A stretch of 64,000 bases of DNA, taken from NCBI RefSeq assembly GCF_900454495.1, contig NZ_UGSI01000001.1:1116001-1180000 (forward strand), written 5' to 3'. The position numbers and the translations under genes were made by a program. Below, piece after piece: positions 1-8,248 of this stretch (positions are counted from its first letter, which is position 1; each line of letters opens with the position of its first letter). The stretch is from Paenibacillus macerans (GTDB taxonomy: Bacteria; Bacillota; Bacilli; Paenibacillales; Paenibacillaceae). A model generated the notes under the pieces. It had not been told where the DNA came from and ran no database searches. It was given only the letters and a program-made list of their open reading frames with translations.

Positions 1-2
1 TG

Positions 3-311
3 CGCGATATGCAGGCTTGGTTTTATTTCAGCGGCTTGATCGGCGTGGGCGTCGTCACCTGCATGGTGCAGGGAGTTAAACGTTTGGGGCCGACCTACGC
101 CGTGGCGATCGTTATGACCTCCGAGCTGGGATTTGCTTTGTTGTTCGATTCCATGGGCTGGCTCGGGCTGCAGAAGGTTCCGTTTACGCCGAAACAGCTG
201 ATTGGCGTATTGGTCATCGTCGGAGGGATCTTCGTGTATAAACTGGGTGAACGGCGCCGGTCCGAGGCGGCGGCCACCGCCAAGAAGGCGAAGAGGGAAG
301 CGTTGAACTGA
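3..311 (+). CDS. DMT-superfamily transporter, YdcZ-like, C-terminal part
   Basis: This is the end of a small drug/metabolite-type membrane transporter of the YdcZ (DUF606) kind. The frame stays open to the left edge, so the N-terminus lies outside the window; the first visible ATG is at 9. Hydrophobic segments alternate with short loops, and the stretch ELGFALLFDSMGWLGL followed by a PFTPKQLIGVLVIVGG segment is typical of the last two helices of this family, which are usually about 140-150 residues long. The tail is rich in Lys, Arg and Ala and should be cytoplasmic. The substrate is unknown. A Nudix gene follows 42 bp downstream on the same strand. Confidence 0.7.
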   Translation, partial: RDMQAWFYFSGLIGVGVVTCMVQGVKRLGPTYAVAIVMTSELGFALLFDSMGWLGLQKVPFTPKQLIGVLVIVGGIFVYKLGERRRSEAAATAKKAKREALN

Positions 312-353
312 AGAACTGAAGAACTATATTTAGAGAACGAGGAGGAAAAGAAT

Positions 354-755
354 ATGCCGGAGCATATCGATAAAATCGCTTGGATTTGTATCCGGGATGG
401 GCAAATTTTGAGCGTCCGCTCCAAGGGGAAGGAGCTTTTTTATTTTCCCGGAGGGAAGCGGGAGCCCGGCGAAACCGACGCCGAAACGCTGCAGCGCGAA
501 ATCGGCGAGGAGTTGTCCGTACGCATCAAGCCGGAAACGATCGCCTATTACGGTGCGTTCGAGGCTCAAGCCGACGGCAAGCCGGAAGGGGTGCTCGTCA
601 AGATGACGTGTTATACGGCCGACTGCGCGGGTGACCTTGCGCCCGCCTCCGAAATCGGAGAACTGGCCTGGCTCGGCTATGCCGACCGGGACCGGACGTC
701 GCTGATCAGCCGGATCATTTTTGACGAGCTGCATGAGAAGAACTTGCTGGCTTGA
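354..755 (+). CDS. Nudix hydrolase
   Basis: A 133-residue Nudix hydrolase, expected to cleave a nucleoside diphosphate linked to another moiety using Mg2+ in the cytoplasm. The Nudix box is complete: Gly34, Glu40, then Arg48-Glu49-Ile-Gly-Glu52-Glu53, matching GX5EX7REUXEE. The ATG at 354 has an AGGAGG ribosome site about 8 bases upstream. The length is normal for a single-domain family member. The substrate cannot be read from sequence; these proteins include housekeeping dNTP or nucleotide-sugar pyrophosphatases. It follows the YdcZ-like gene closely and may be cotranscribed with it. Confidence 0.85.
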   Translation: MPEHIDKIAWICIRDGQILSVRSKGKELFYFPGGKREPGETDAETLQREIGEELSVRIKPETIAYYGAFEAQADGKPEGVLVKMTCYTADCAGDLAPASEIGELAWLGYADRDRTSLISRIIFDELHEKNLLA

Positions 756-852
756 TGGAGGACCTAGCGAGATTAGGGGTAGGGGAATAGGGAGGCAGGG
801 AGATTGGGTGGTAAGGAGTTTGAGAGTTGGGAGTCGTCTGTCTGTCGTTTCG

Positions 853-972
853 AAGCGTATTAAGAAGCATATTCAGAAGTATATTTAGAAGTATATTTAG
901 AAGTATATTTAGAAGTATATTTAGAAGTATATTTAGAAGCATATTCAGGAGCACATTCAGCAGCAAATAAAG
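853..972. repeat. 12-bp tandem repeat array
   Basis: Ten consecutive 12-bp units. Five are perfect copies of AAGTATATTTAG (877-936), flanked by degenerate copies such as AAGCATATTCAG (865 and 937) and GAGCACATTCAG (949). The 756-1291 gap holds only this minisatellite, part of a dispersed repeat, a terminator-like hairpin and the nar promoter. The unit length is a multiple of three, so the reverse strand reads as an open LLNI-repeat frame, which is not taken as a gene. Confidence 0.9.
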
Positions 973-1027
973 ACAAAAATTGTGCTTATTTCCGTGCTGA
1001 AATGGGGAATGGGGGAAATAAGCGCAC
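965..1027. repeat. Partial copy of a dispersed intergenic repeat
   Basis: A unit containing TTGTGCTTATTTCC (from 980) faces an inverted partner GGAAATAAGCGCAC (1014-1027), forming a hairpin with one bulge. The unit resembles the ATAACGACATTTTATGTGCTTATTTT units of the longer repeats at 16925 and 49855, so this looks like a degenerate fragment of that family. Confidence 0.45.
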
Positions 1028-1117
1028 CGCCGTATCACCGCACATCGCAACACCATACAACGGACCGCCGAACCGCCACACAACCGCCGTTATCACCCGG
1101 TAGCCATCCTGCAATGA

Positions 1118-1146
1118 AAACCGCTGACCCGCTCAGCGGTTTTTTT
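1118..1146 (+). terminator. Rho-independent terminator
   Basis: Stem AAACCGCTGA (1118-1127), loop CCCGC, return stem TCAGCGGTTT (1133-1142), then a run of T to 1146. It insulates the nar promoter from upstream transcription, although it lies about 360 bases past the Nudix gene. Confidence 0.85.
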
Positions 1147-1166
1147 AATAGGGTTTTCACCGCCAT

Positions 1167-1214
1167 CATCAGGGATTTCCCTGATGGGAAGATGGAGGCG
1201 CGCCGTTCCATAAT
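1167..1214 (+). promoter_or_regulatory. NreC-box-like operator and -10 region of the nar operon
   Basis: CATCAGGGA-TT-TCCCTGATG (1167-1186) is a perfect 9-bp inverted repeat with core AGGG-N4-CCCT. The published staphylococcal NreC site is TAGGG-N4-CCCTA. A -10-like CATAAT (1209-1214) is centred 35 bp downstream of the palindrome. The same core AGGGATTTCCCT occurs ahead of narT with 34 bp to its -10. nreC is in this operon, so autoregulation by the oxygen/nitrate system is likely. The assignment is inferred from motif and context. Confidence 0.7.
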
Positions 1215-1291
1215 GGAAACAGACAGAATGAATATCATTGGATTCCCCGATCAAATGCATTCATTCGTGGATGAAGGAGTGAACGCTTCCT

Positions 1292-4200
1292 ATGAAAAAA
1301 AGATCAGGACTAACTTTTTTCAAACCGAAGGAAGGCTATTCGGGAAACTGGTCGATCGTTGAAGAAAAAAGCCGGGAATGGGAGAACATGTACCGCGGCC
1401 GCTGGTCGCACGACAAAGTGGTGCGCACGACGCACGGGGTCAACTGTACCGGCTCCTGCAGTTGGAAGGTTTTTGTGAAAAACGGCATCATCACCTGGGA
1501 AAACCAGCAGATCGATTATCCGTCCTGCGGGCCGGACATGCCGGAATTTGAGCCGCGCGGTTGTCCGCGGGGCGCATCGTTTTCCTGGTACGAATACAGC
1601 CCGCTGCGGGTGAAATATCCGTATATGCGCGGGCGCCTGCTGCGGCTGTGGAAAGAGGCGCTGGCAAAGCAAGGCGACAACCCGGTGGAGGCATGGGCCA
1701 GCATCGTGGAAAATCCGGAAGCCGCCAAATCGTATAAGCAAGCCCGCGGCAAAGGCGGCCATGTGCGCGTGACGTGGGAGGAAGCTACCCGTCTTATCGG
1801 CGCGCAGCTCATCTATACCATAAAAAAATACGGGCCCGACCGGATCGCCGGCTTTACGCCGATCCCGGCCATGTCGATGATCAGCTACGCATCGGGCGCG
1901 CGCTTTATCTCCCTGCTGGGCGGGGAAATGCTCAGCTTCTACGACTGGTACGCCGATTTGCCGCCGGCTTCGCCGCAAATCTGGGGCGAGCAGACCGACG
2001 TGCCGGAATCGTCCGACTGGTACAATGCCGGCTACCTCATCATGTGGGGCTCCAACGTGCCGCTGACGCGCACGCCGGACGCCCACTTTATGACCGAGGT
2101 GCGGTATAAAGGGACCAAAGTGGTGTCCGTAGCCCCGGACCACGCGGAAAACGTCAAGTTCGCCGACAACTGGCTGGCCCCGCATCCGGGAACCGACGCG
2201 GCCGTCGCGCAGGCGATGACGCATGTCATTTTGGACGAGTTCTACGTGCGGCGCCAGGAGCCGATGTTCCTGAACTATGCCAAGCAGTATACGGACATGC
2301 CGTTCCTGATTTTGCTCGATTCGCATGAAGGCAAATACAAGGCCGGACGGTTCCTGAGAGCCAGCGATCTCGGCGAACGTTCGGAGCACGCCGAATGGAA
2401 GCCCGTTATTATCGACGAAGCGGAAAACGAGCTGATCGTCCCCAACGGGACGATGGGGCAGCGCTGGGAAAAAGACGTGAAATGGAACCTCAAGCTCGAA
2501 CGCGAAGACGGAACGGCCATCAAGCCGGCGCTTTCGGTCGAAGGCCATGAAGCCGAGTGGACGGAAATCGTCTTCCCGTATTTCGACCAGAGCGGCAACG
2601 GCACGTTTGCCCGGACGATTCCGGCGAAGCGGATTACGCTCGCCGACGGTTCGACCCGGCTGGCGGCCACCGTGTATGACCTGATGCTCAGCCAATACGG
2701 CGTGAAGCGTCCCGGCGGCTCGAACGCGCATACGGCGGCCGGCTATGACGACGCCAGCTCGCATTACACGCCGGCCTGGCAGGAGAAGATCACCGGCGTC
2801 AAAGCTTCGCTCGTCGTGCAAATCGCCCGGGAATTCGCCCAAAACGCGCTCGATACCGGCGGGCGCTCGATGATCATCATGGGCGCGGGCATCAACCACT
2901 GGTTCAACAGCGATACGATTTACCGCTCGATCCTGAACCTGGTTGTGCTGACGGCCTCGCAGGGCGTAAACGGCGGCGGCTGGGCCCACTATGTCGGCCA
3001 GGAAAAATGCCGGCCGATCGAGGGCTGGTCGACGATCGCGTTCGCCCGCGACTGGCAGGCCCCGCCAAGGCTGCAAAACGCCACCTCGTTTTTCTATTTC
3101 GCCACCGATCAGTGGAAATACGAGGAAATGAGCACGGATTCACTCAAATCGCCGACGGGCGGCCAAACGAAATACAGCCATCCGGCGGATTACAACGTGC
3201 TGGCCGCGCGCCTGGGCTGGCTGCCGTCTTACCCGCAGTTCAACAAAAGCAGCCTGGCTTTTGCCGCGGAAGCGGCGGCAGCCGGAAAGACCGAAAACGC
3301 CGACATTATCAAGTACGCGTACGAACAGGTCGTGAAGGGCGAAACGAAGTTTGCGATCGAGGACCCGGACGCGCCGGAGAACTTCCCGCGTACGATGTTC
3401 GTTTGGCGCTCGAACCTGATCTCCAGCTCGGCCAAAGGGCAGGAGTTCTTCATGAAACATCTGCTCGGCACGCATAACGGGCTGCTGTCCACGCCGAACG
3501 AAGAGGAAAAGCCGCAGGAAATCGTCTGGCGCAATGAGGTCGAAGGAAAGCTCGACCTGCTTGTGTCTTTGGATTTCCGCATGACCGCGACGCCGATGTA
3601 CGCCGATATCGTGCTGCCGGCGGCGACCTGGTACGAGAAGGTCGACATCTCCTCGACCGACATGCACCCGTTCGTGCATCCGTTTAACCCGGCGATCGAT
3701 CCGCTGTGGGAATCGCGCTCCGACTGGGATATTTACCGCACGCTGGCCGGCGTCCTGTCGGACATGGCGAAAGAGCATCTGCCGGGCGTCTACAAGGACA
3801 TCGTAAGCTCACCGCTCGGCCATGATTCCATCGGCGAAATCTCCCAGCCGTACGGCGAGGTGAAGGATTGGAAACGCGGCGAGATCGAGCCGGTCCTGGG
3901 CAAAACGATGCCCGGCTTTACCGTGGTTGAGCGGGATTACACGAAAATTTACGACAAATACGTTACGCTCGGGCCTAATCTCGAGACCGGCAAAGTCGGC
4001 GCCCACGGGGTATCGTTCCCGGTGAAGGAAGAGTACGAAGAACTTAAGTCCATCAATGGCGCTTATTTCGACGACACGATCAAAAACGGGCGGCCGAAGC
4101 TGCATACGGCCAGACACGCGGCCAACGCCGTGCTGCATCTGTCTTCGGCGACGAACGGGAAAGTTTCGCAGCGGGCTTGGGAATCCGCCGAGCAGGAACA

Positions 4201-4975
4201 CGGTGTGGAGCTTAAGGATATTTCTGCCGACCGCGCCGCCGAAAAGATCACGTTCGCGAACATTACGGCCCAGCCGCGCGAGGTTATTCCGACGCCGGTG
4301 TTCACCGGCTCGAACAAATCGGGCCGCCGGTATTCGCCGTTTACGACCAATATCGAACGGCTTGTTCCGTTCCGCACGTTGACCGGGCGGCAGCATTTTT
4401 ACCTGGATCACGAAATCTTCCTCCAGTTCGGCGAAGCCTTGCCGGTTTATAAGCCGACGCTGCCGCCGATGGTGTTCGGCCCCCGCGACAAGCAGGTCGC
4501 CGGAGGCGAAAACGCGCTGGTGCTGCGGTATTTGACGCCGCACGGCAAATGGAACATCCACAGCACGTACCAAGACAACCTGCACATGCTGACCTTGTTC
4601 CGCGGCGGCCCAACCGTGTGGATCAGCCGCGAGGACGCCGAGCAGCACAACATCGCCGACAACGATTGGCTGGAAGTGTTCAACCGCAACGGCGTCGTGA
4701 CGGCGAGAGCGGTCGTCAGCCACAAAATGCCGAAAGGCACGATGTTTATGTATCATGCCCAGGACAAACACATCAACGTGCCGGGCTCCGCGATTACCAA
4801 GGAGCGGGGCGGCAGCCACAACGCGCCGACGCGCATCCATTTGAAGCCGACGCAATTGGTCGGCGGTTACGCCCAGCTGAGCTATGGCTTTAACTACTAC
4901 GGTCCGATCGGCAACCAGCGGGACGTGTACGTGGCCGTGCGCAAACTGAAGGAGGTCGATTGGCTTGAAGATTAA
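1292..4975 (+). CDS. narG: Respiratory nitrate reductase alpha subunit (molybdenum subunit)
   Basis: NarG reduces nitrate to nitrite at a bis-MGD molybdenum centre, using electrons passed from NarI through NarH. It is membrane-associated on the cytoplasmic face. At 1227 residues it has the usual length. The FS0 iron-sulfur ligands His48, Cys52, Cys56 and Cys91 are present, and the motif WYADLPPASPQIWGEQTD carries the conserved Asp that ligates molybdenum in NarG proteins. There is no twin-arginine signal, as expected for the cytoplasmic type. The ATG at 1292 has AAGGAG about 12 bases upstream, a slightly long spacing. It opens narGHJI-nreABC and overlaps narH by 11 bp. The NreC-type palindrome upstream suggests induction by low oxygen and nitrate. 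Confidence 0.98.
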   Translation: MKKRSGLTFFKPKEGYSGNWSIVEEKSREWENMYRGRWSHDKVVRTTHGVNCTGSCSWKVFVKNGIITWENQQIDYPSCGPDMPEFEPRGCPRGASFSWYEYSPLRVKYPYMRGRLLRLWKEALAKQGDNPVEAWASIVENPEAAKSYKQARGKGGHVRVTWEEATRLIGAQLIYTIKKYGPDRIAGFTPIPAMSMISYASGARFISLLGGEMLSFYDWYADLPPASPQIWGEQTDVPESSDWYNAGYLIMWGSNVPLTRTPDAHFMTEVRYKGTKVVSVAPDHAENVKFADNWLAPHPGTDAAVAQAMTHVILDEFYVRRQEPMFLNYAKQYTDMPFLILLDSHEGKYKAGRFLRASDLGERSEHAEWKPVIIDEAENELIVPNGTMGQRWEKDVKWNLKLEREDGTAIKPALSVEGHEAEWTEIVFPYFDQSGNGTFARTIPAKRITLADGSTRLAATVYDLMLSQYGVKRPGGSNAHTAAGYDDASSHYTPAWQEKITGVKASLVVQIAREFAQNALDTGGRSMIIMGAGINHWFNSDTIYRSILNLVVLTASQGVNGGGWAHYVGQEKCRPIEGWSTIAFARDWQAPPRLQNATSFFYFATDQWKYEEMSTDSLKSPTGGQTKYSHPADYNVLAARLGWLPSYPQFNKSSLAFAAEAAAAGKTENADIIKYAYEQVVKGETKFAIEDPDAPENFPRTMFVWRSNLISSSAKGQEFFMKHLLGTHNGLLSTPNEEEKPQEIVWRNEVEGKLDLLVSLDFRMTATPMYADIVLPAATWYEKVDISSTDMHPFVHPFNPAIDPLWESRSDWDIYRTLAGVLSDMAKEHLPGVYKDIVSSPLGHDSIGEISQPYGEVKDWKRGEIEPVLGKTMPGFTVVERDYTKIYDKYVTLGPNLETGKVGAHGVSFPVKEEYEELKSINGAYFDDTIKNGRPKLHTARHAANAVLHLSSATNGKVSQRAWESAEQEHGVELKDISADRAAEKITFANITAQPREVIPTPVFTGSNKSGRRYSPFTTNIERLVPFRTLTGRQHFYLDHEIFLQFGEALPVYKPTLPPMVFGPRDKQVAGGENALVLRYLTPHGKWNIHSTYQDNLHMLTLFRGGPTVWISREDAEQHNIADNDWLEVFNRNGVVTARAVVSHKMPKGTMFMYHAQDKHINVPGSAITKERGGSHNAPTRIHLKPTQLVGGYAQLSYGFNYYGPIGNQRDVYVAVRKLKEVDWLED

Positions 4976-6509
4976 AGCGCAAATTGCCATGGTGATGAAT
5001 CTCGATAAGTGTATCGGCTGCCATACGTGCAGCGTCACATGCAAAAGCACCTGGACGAACCGCGAAGGCGCGGAATACGTCTGGTTCAACAACGTGGAGA
5101 CGAAGCCGGGCATCGGCTATCCAAAGCGTTGGGAGGACCAGGAGCAGTACAAAGGGGGCTGGACGCTGAAGAACGGCAAGCTGGAGCTGAAATCCGGCAG
5201 CAAGCTGTCCAAGATCGCCCTCGGGAAAATTTTCTACAACCCGGACATGCCGGAAATGAAAGATTATTACGAGCCGTGGACCTACGACTATGAGAAGCTG
5301 ACGAATTCGGGCGAGAAAAAGCACCAGCCTACGGCGCGCCCGAAATCGGCGGTCTCCGGCGAGCCGATGGACATCGACTGGGGGCCCAACTGGGAAGACG
5401 ATCTGGCCGGCGGACATATCACCGGGCCCAAAGATCCCAACATCGAAAAAATCGAAGAGGAGATCAAATTCAGCTTCGAGCAGTCGTTTATGATGTACCT
5501 GCCGCGGCTCTGTGAGCATTGCCTCAACCCAAGCTGCGTGGCGTCCTGCCCTTCGGGCGCGATCTACAAGCGCGATGAGGACGGCATCGTGCTCGTCGAC
5601 CAGGAGGCCTGCCGCGGCTGGCGCTACTGCATGACGGGCTGCCCGTACAAGAAGGTGTACTTCAACTGGAAAACGAACAAGGCGGAAAAATGCACCTTCT
5701 GCTTCCCGCGCATCGAGGCGGGGCTGCCGACCGTTTGCTCGGAAACGTGCACCGGCCGGATCCGCTACCTCGGCGTGCTGCTGTACGACGCGGACCGCGT
5801 GCAGGAAGCGGCTTCCATGCCGAATGAGCAGGACTTGTACCAGGCGCAGCTGGACCTGTTCCTCGATCCGAACGATCCCGCAATCATCGAGCAGGCGCGC
5901 AAGGACGGGCTTAGCGAGGAATGGCTCGAAGCCGCGCAAAATTCGCCGGTATACAAACTGGCGATCGAATATAAGCTGGCGTTCCCGCTGCACCCGGAAT
6001 ACCGCACGCTGCCGATGGTTTGGTACGTGCCGCCGCTGAGCCCGATCATGAGCTATTTCGAAGGCCGGGATTCGATTCAAAATCCGGACCTGATCTTCCC
6101 GGCGATCGAAGAGATGAGAACGCCGATCCAATATTTGGCCAATATGTTGACCGCCGGAGACACCGGGGCGGTAAAAGTCGCGCTGCAGCGCATGGCGATG
6201 ATGCGTTCGTATCAGCGGGCGCACTTTTCCGGGAAACCGTTTGACGAAAGCCGCCTGGACCGGGTAGGCATGTCAGCCCGGCAAATCGAGGAAATGTACC
6301 GCCTGCTGGCGATCGCCAAATACGAAGACCGCTTCGTGATTCCGACTTCGCATAAGGAAGGCTACATGGACCCGTACCGCGCCCAGGGCTCGGAAGGGTT
6401 CGGAATGGACTGCGGCGGCTGCGGCCCGGCCTTCACTGCGCAGGAAAAAGGCAAGAGCGGCCAGGATTTATACGAACAGAACTTTTACGGGGGGATCTGG
6501 CGTGATTGA
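4965..6509 (+). CDS. narH: Respiratory nitrate reductase beta subunit (iron-sulfur)
   Basis: NarH is the electron-transfer subunit that links the NarI haems to NarG. It has 514 residues from a TTG start at 4965, chosen because GGAGGT lies 8 bases upstream and the protein then begins just ahead of the first cluster. That cluster is Cys16, Cys19, Cys22 and Cys26. Three further Cys groups follow in mid-protein: CEHCLNPSCVASCP; CRGWRYCMTGCP, whose Trp in place of Cys is the family mark of the [3Fe-4S] centre; and CTFCFPR with a later CSETC. The start lies inside the end of narG, so translation is probably coupled. Confidence 0.97.
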   Translation: MKIKAQIAMVMNLDKCIGCHTCSVTCKSTWTNREGAEYVWFNNVETKPGIGYPKRWEDQEQYKGGWTLKNGKLELKSGSKLSKIALGKIFYNPDMPEMKDYYEPWTYDYEKLTNSGEKKHQPTARPKSAVSGEPMDIDWGPNWEDDLAGGHITGPKDPNIEKIEEEIKFSFEQSFMMYLPRLCEHCLNPSCVASCPSGAIYKRDEDGIVLVDQEACRGWRYCMTGCPYKKVYFNWKTNKAEKCTFCFPRIEAGLPTVCSETCTGRIRYLGVLLYDADRVQEAASMPNEQDLYQAQLDLFLDPNDPAIIEQARKDGLSEEWLEAAQNSPVYKLAIEYKLAFPLHPEYRTLPMVWYVPPLSPIMSYFEGRDSIQNPDLIFPAIEEMRTPIQYLANMLTAGDTGAVKVALQRMAMMRSYQRAHFSGKPFDESRLDRVGMSARQIEEMYRLLAIAKYEDRFVIPTSHKEGYMDPYRAQGSEGFGMDCGGCGPAFTAQEKGKSGQDLYEQNFYGGIWRD

Positions 6510-7077
6510 TCTTGTCAAGCTGCATGAGTATAAAGAGATGTTCGGCTTTTTTGCCGGTCAATTGGCCTACCCCGACAAAGCGGCTTTTCGCGAGCTGCGC
6601 GAAGCGGAGGAGCTAAACTGCCCTCCTGCGGTCCGTGAACCGATCGCGGCATACCGGGAACGGATGCTCCTGCTCAGCATGGACGACATCGAAGAACAGT
6701 ATGTGCAGACGTTCGATTTCGAGAAATCGTCGACGCTTTATATGACCTACTTCAAATATGAAGATTCGCGGGAACGCGGGCAAATGCTGACGGCGCTTAA
6801 GGGCGTTTACGAGCTGTACGGTCTGGAAATGGAAGGCCGGGAGCTGCCGGATTACCTGCCGGTGATGTGCGAGTTTCTCTATGCCGCCCAATGGCTGAAT
6901 CAGGAGCAGGCCGAAACCGCCATGCAAACGCTGCTCACCGTGCTTGAAGACGGCACGTACAAACTGATGAAGTCGCTCGAGAAGCAGGACAGTCCTTATT
7001 TTTATCTCATCAAGGGGTTAAGGGAAACGTTTAAGCTGTGTCTTCGGCAGGAGGTGAACGCTAGTGAGCTTGGTTGA
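6502..7077 (+). CDS. narJ: Nitrate reductase maturation chaperone
   Basis: NarJ is a cytoplasmic, mostly helical chaperone of the TorD/DmsD/NarJ class. It binds apo-NarG, assists molybdenum cofactor insertion and holds back membrane attachment until maturation is complete; it is not part of the final enzyme. The 191-residue product, its position between narH and narI, and the acidic helical sequence with a YVQTFDF segment support the call. The start is GTG at 6502, inside the last codons of narH (8-bp overlap), and the end overlaps narI by 14 bp. Confidence 0.92.
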   Translation: MIDLVKLHEYKEMFGFFAGQLAYPDKAAFRELREAEELNCPPAVREPIAAYRERMLLLSMDDIEEQYVQTFDFEKSSTLYMTYFKYEDSRERGQMLTALKGVYELYGLEMEGRELPDYLPVMCEFLYAAQWLNQEQAETAMQTLLTVLEDGTYKLMKSLEKQDSPYFYLIKGLRETFKLCLRQEVNASELG

Positions 7078-7750
7078 TCAGTTTGCCTGGGTTATATTTC
7101 CTTATCTGTGCGTCGCCGTTTTTATCGTCGGCCATATTTTCCGCTACCGCTACGACCAATTTAACTGGACGGCCAAATCCAGCGAATTTATCGAGAAAAA
7201 ACAGCTGATGATCGGCAGCCTTCTGTTCCATATCGGCGTCATTCCGGTCATTCTCGGGCATGTCGCCGGGCTGGGGATTCCGAAGTCGTGGATGAACGCC
7301 ATGGGCGTCAGCGAGCATTTGTACCATATCGGCGCGATGTACGGCGGGGGATTTTTCGGCGTCGTCACGTTTGCCGGGATGCTGATCTTGACGGCGCGCC
7401 GCCTGACGAAAAAAACGATCCGCCGCTTAAGCTCGGTTTCGGATATCGTGGTCAATTTGCTGCTATTGTCCATTGTTTTTATGGGCCTGTTCTCCACGCT
7501 GGTTACAAACAATGTGCAGCCGGAATTCGATTACCGGGAGACGATATCGGTGTGGTTCCGCAACCTGCTGGTGTTTCGCCCGGAGGCCGCCTATATGGCG
7601 GAAGTGCCGCTTTCGTTTAAAATTCATATTATAGGGGGATTTTTGATTTTTGCGCTGTGGCCGTTTACCCGGCTCGTTCATGTTTGGAGTGTACCCTTGA
7701 ATTATGCCCGGAGAAGCTATATCCTTTATAGGAAGCACCGCCAGCATTAA
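7064..7750 (+). CDS. narI: Respiratory nitrate reductase gamma subunit (cytochrome b)
   Basis: NarI is the integral membrane subunit that oxidises menaquinol and sends electrons through two b haems to NarH. The 228-residue protein has five hydrophobic segments. His56, His66, His188 and His206 sit where the E. coli haem ligands (His56, His66, His187, His205) are known, so both haems should be bound. The start is GTG at 7064 with a GGAGGTG ribosome site, lying inside narJ. The nreABC genes follow after 36 bp with no terminator, so they should be on the same transcript. Confidence 0.97.
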   Translation: MSLVDQFAWVIFPYLCVAVFIVGHIFRYRYDQFNWTAKSSEFIEKKQLMIGSLLFHIGVIPVILGHVAGLGIPKSWMNAMGVSEHLYHIGAMYGGGFFGVVTFAGMLILTARRLTKKTIRRLSSVSDIVVNLLLLSIVFMGLFSTLVTNNVQPEFDYRETISVWFRNLLVFRPEAAYMAEVPLSFKIHIIGGFLIFALWPFTRLVHVWSVPLNYARRSYILYRKHRQH

Positions 7751-7786
7751 CGCCGGCAGAAGGATTTGAAATTAGGAGCTTAGCGT

Positions 7787-8248
7787 ATGAAGCCATTGTC
7801 CAGCGATTACCAGTTCAAAATAGATCAGCTTAGGGAGCAAGCGGGTTACGATTTCGCCGCCCTCGCGTTCGCGCAGACGGCGGTCAACGATTACGTGATC
7901 ACGTGGCAATTCGCTTCCGGCAATTTAAATGACCGCTATAAGCGCATCGTTCTCCAATCCGGAAAAGGGATTGCCGGCATCGTGTTCAAAACCGGCATCC
8001 CGATCCTGGTGACCAGCGTCCGGGAGCAGCTCAACCAAAAGGAATTAATCAATTATCCGATCGTCATGTCGGAGAAGCTGACCGGCCTTGCGGCCATTCC
8101 CTTATATTTGGCGGACCGCGTGGAAGGTGTGCTGCTGATCGGCTGCCGCGGGGGGCAAACGATGCCCCAAGACACGCTGCAAGCCTTATACGGGGCGCTT
8201 CACGGCCGGTTCGGAGATTTTGCCGTAAAGGAGTTGACCATCCCGTGA
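7787..8248 (+). CDS. nreA: Nitrate-sensing GAF protein NreA
   Basis: NreA is a 153-residue GAF-domain protein. In staphylococci it binds nitrate and, when empty, restrains the kinase NreB, so that nar genes are induced only when nitrate is present and oxygen is low. The sequence shows one GAF fold without other domains, with typical stretches SGKGIAGIVFKTG and LAAIPLYLADRVEGVLLIG. Its place directly between narI and nreB, with a 4-bp overlap into nreB, identifies it. An AGGAGC ribosome site precedes the ATG. Confidence 0.9.
   Translation: MKPLSSDYQFKIDQLREQAGYDFAALAFAQTAVNDYVITWQFASGNLNDRYKRIVLQSGKGIAGIVFKTGIPILVTSVREQLNQKELINYPIVMSEKLTGLAAIPLYLADRVEGVLLIGCRGGQTMPQDTLQALYGALHGRFGDFAVKELTIP

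Noticed and set aside
853..972. Possible CRISPR array
   Set aside because: Units are 12 bp in direct tandem without spacers, and no cas gene is near.
715..1083. Reverse-strand open frame with an LLNI repeat peptide
   Set aside because: It arises from the 12-bp minisatellite, whose unit is a multiple of three; there is no ribosome site and no family resemblance.
1235..1255. FNR-like box TTGGAT...GATCAA upstream of narG
   Set aside because: The arms are not complementary in the TTGAT-N4-ATCAA manner; the NreC palindrome explains control better.
1310..3076. 588-codon reverse-strand open frame opposite narG
   Set aside because: It is a mirror of the GC-rich codon pattern of narG; the protein is Arg/His-rich and unlike any family. 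The same holds for 3809-5113, 4890-6224 and 55499-57157 on the minus strand.
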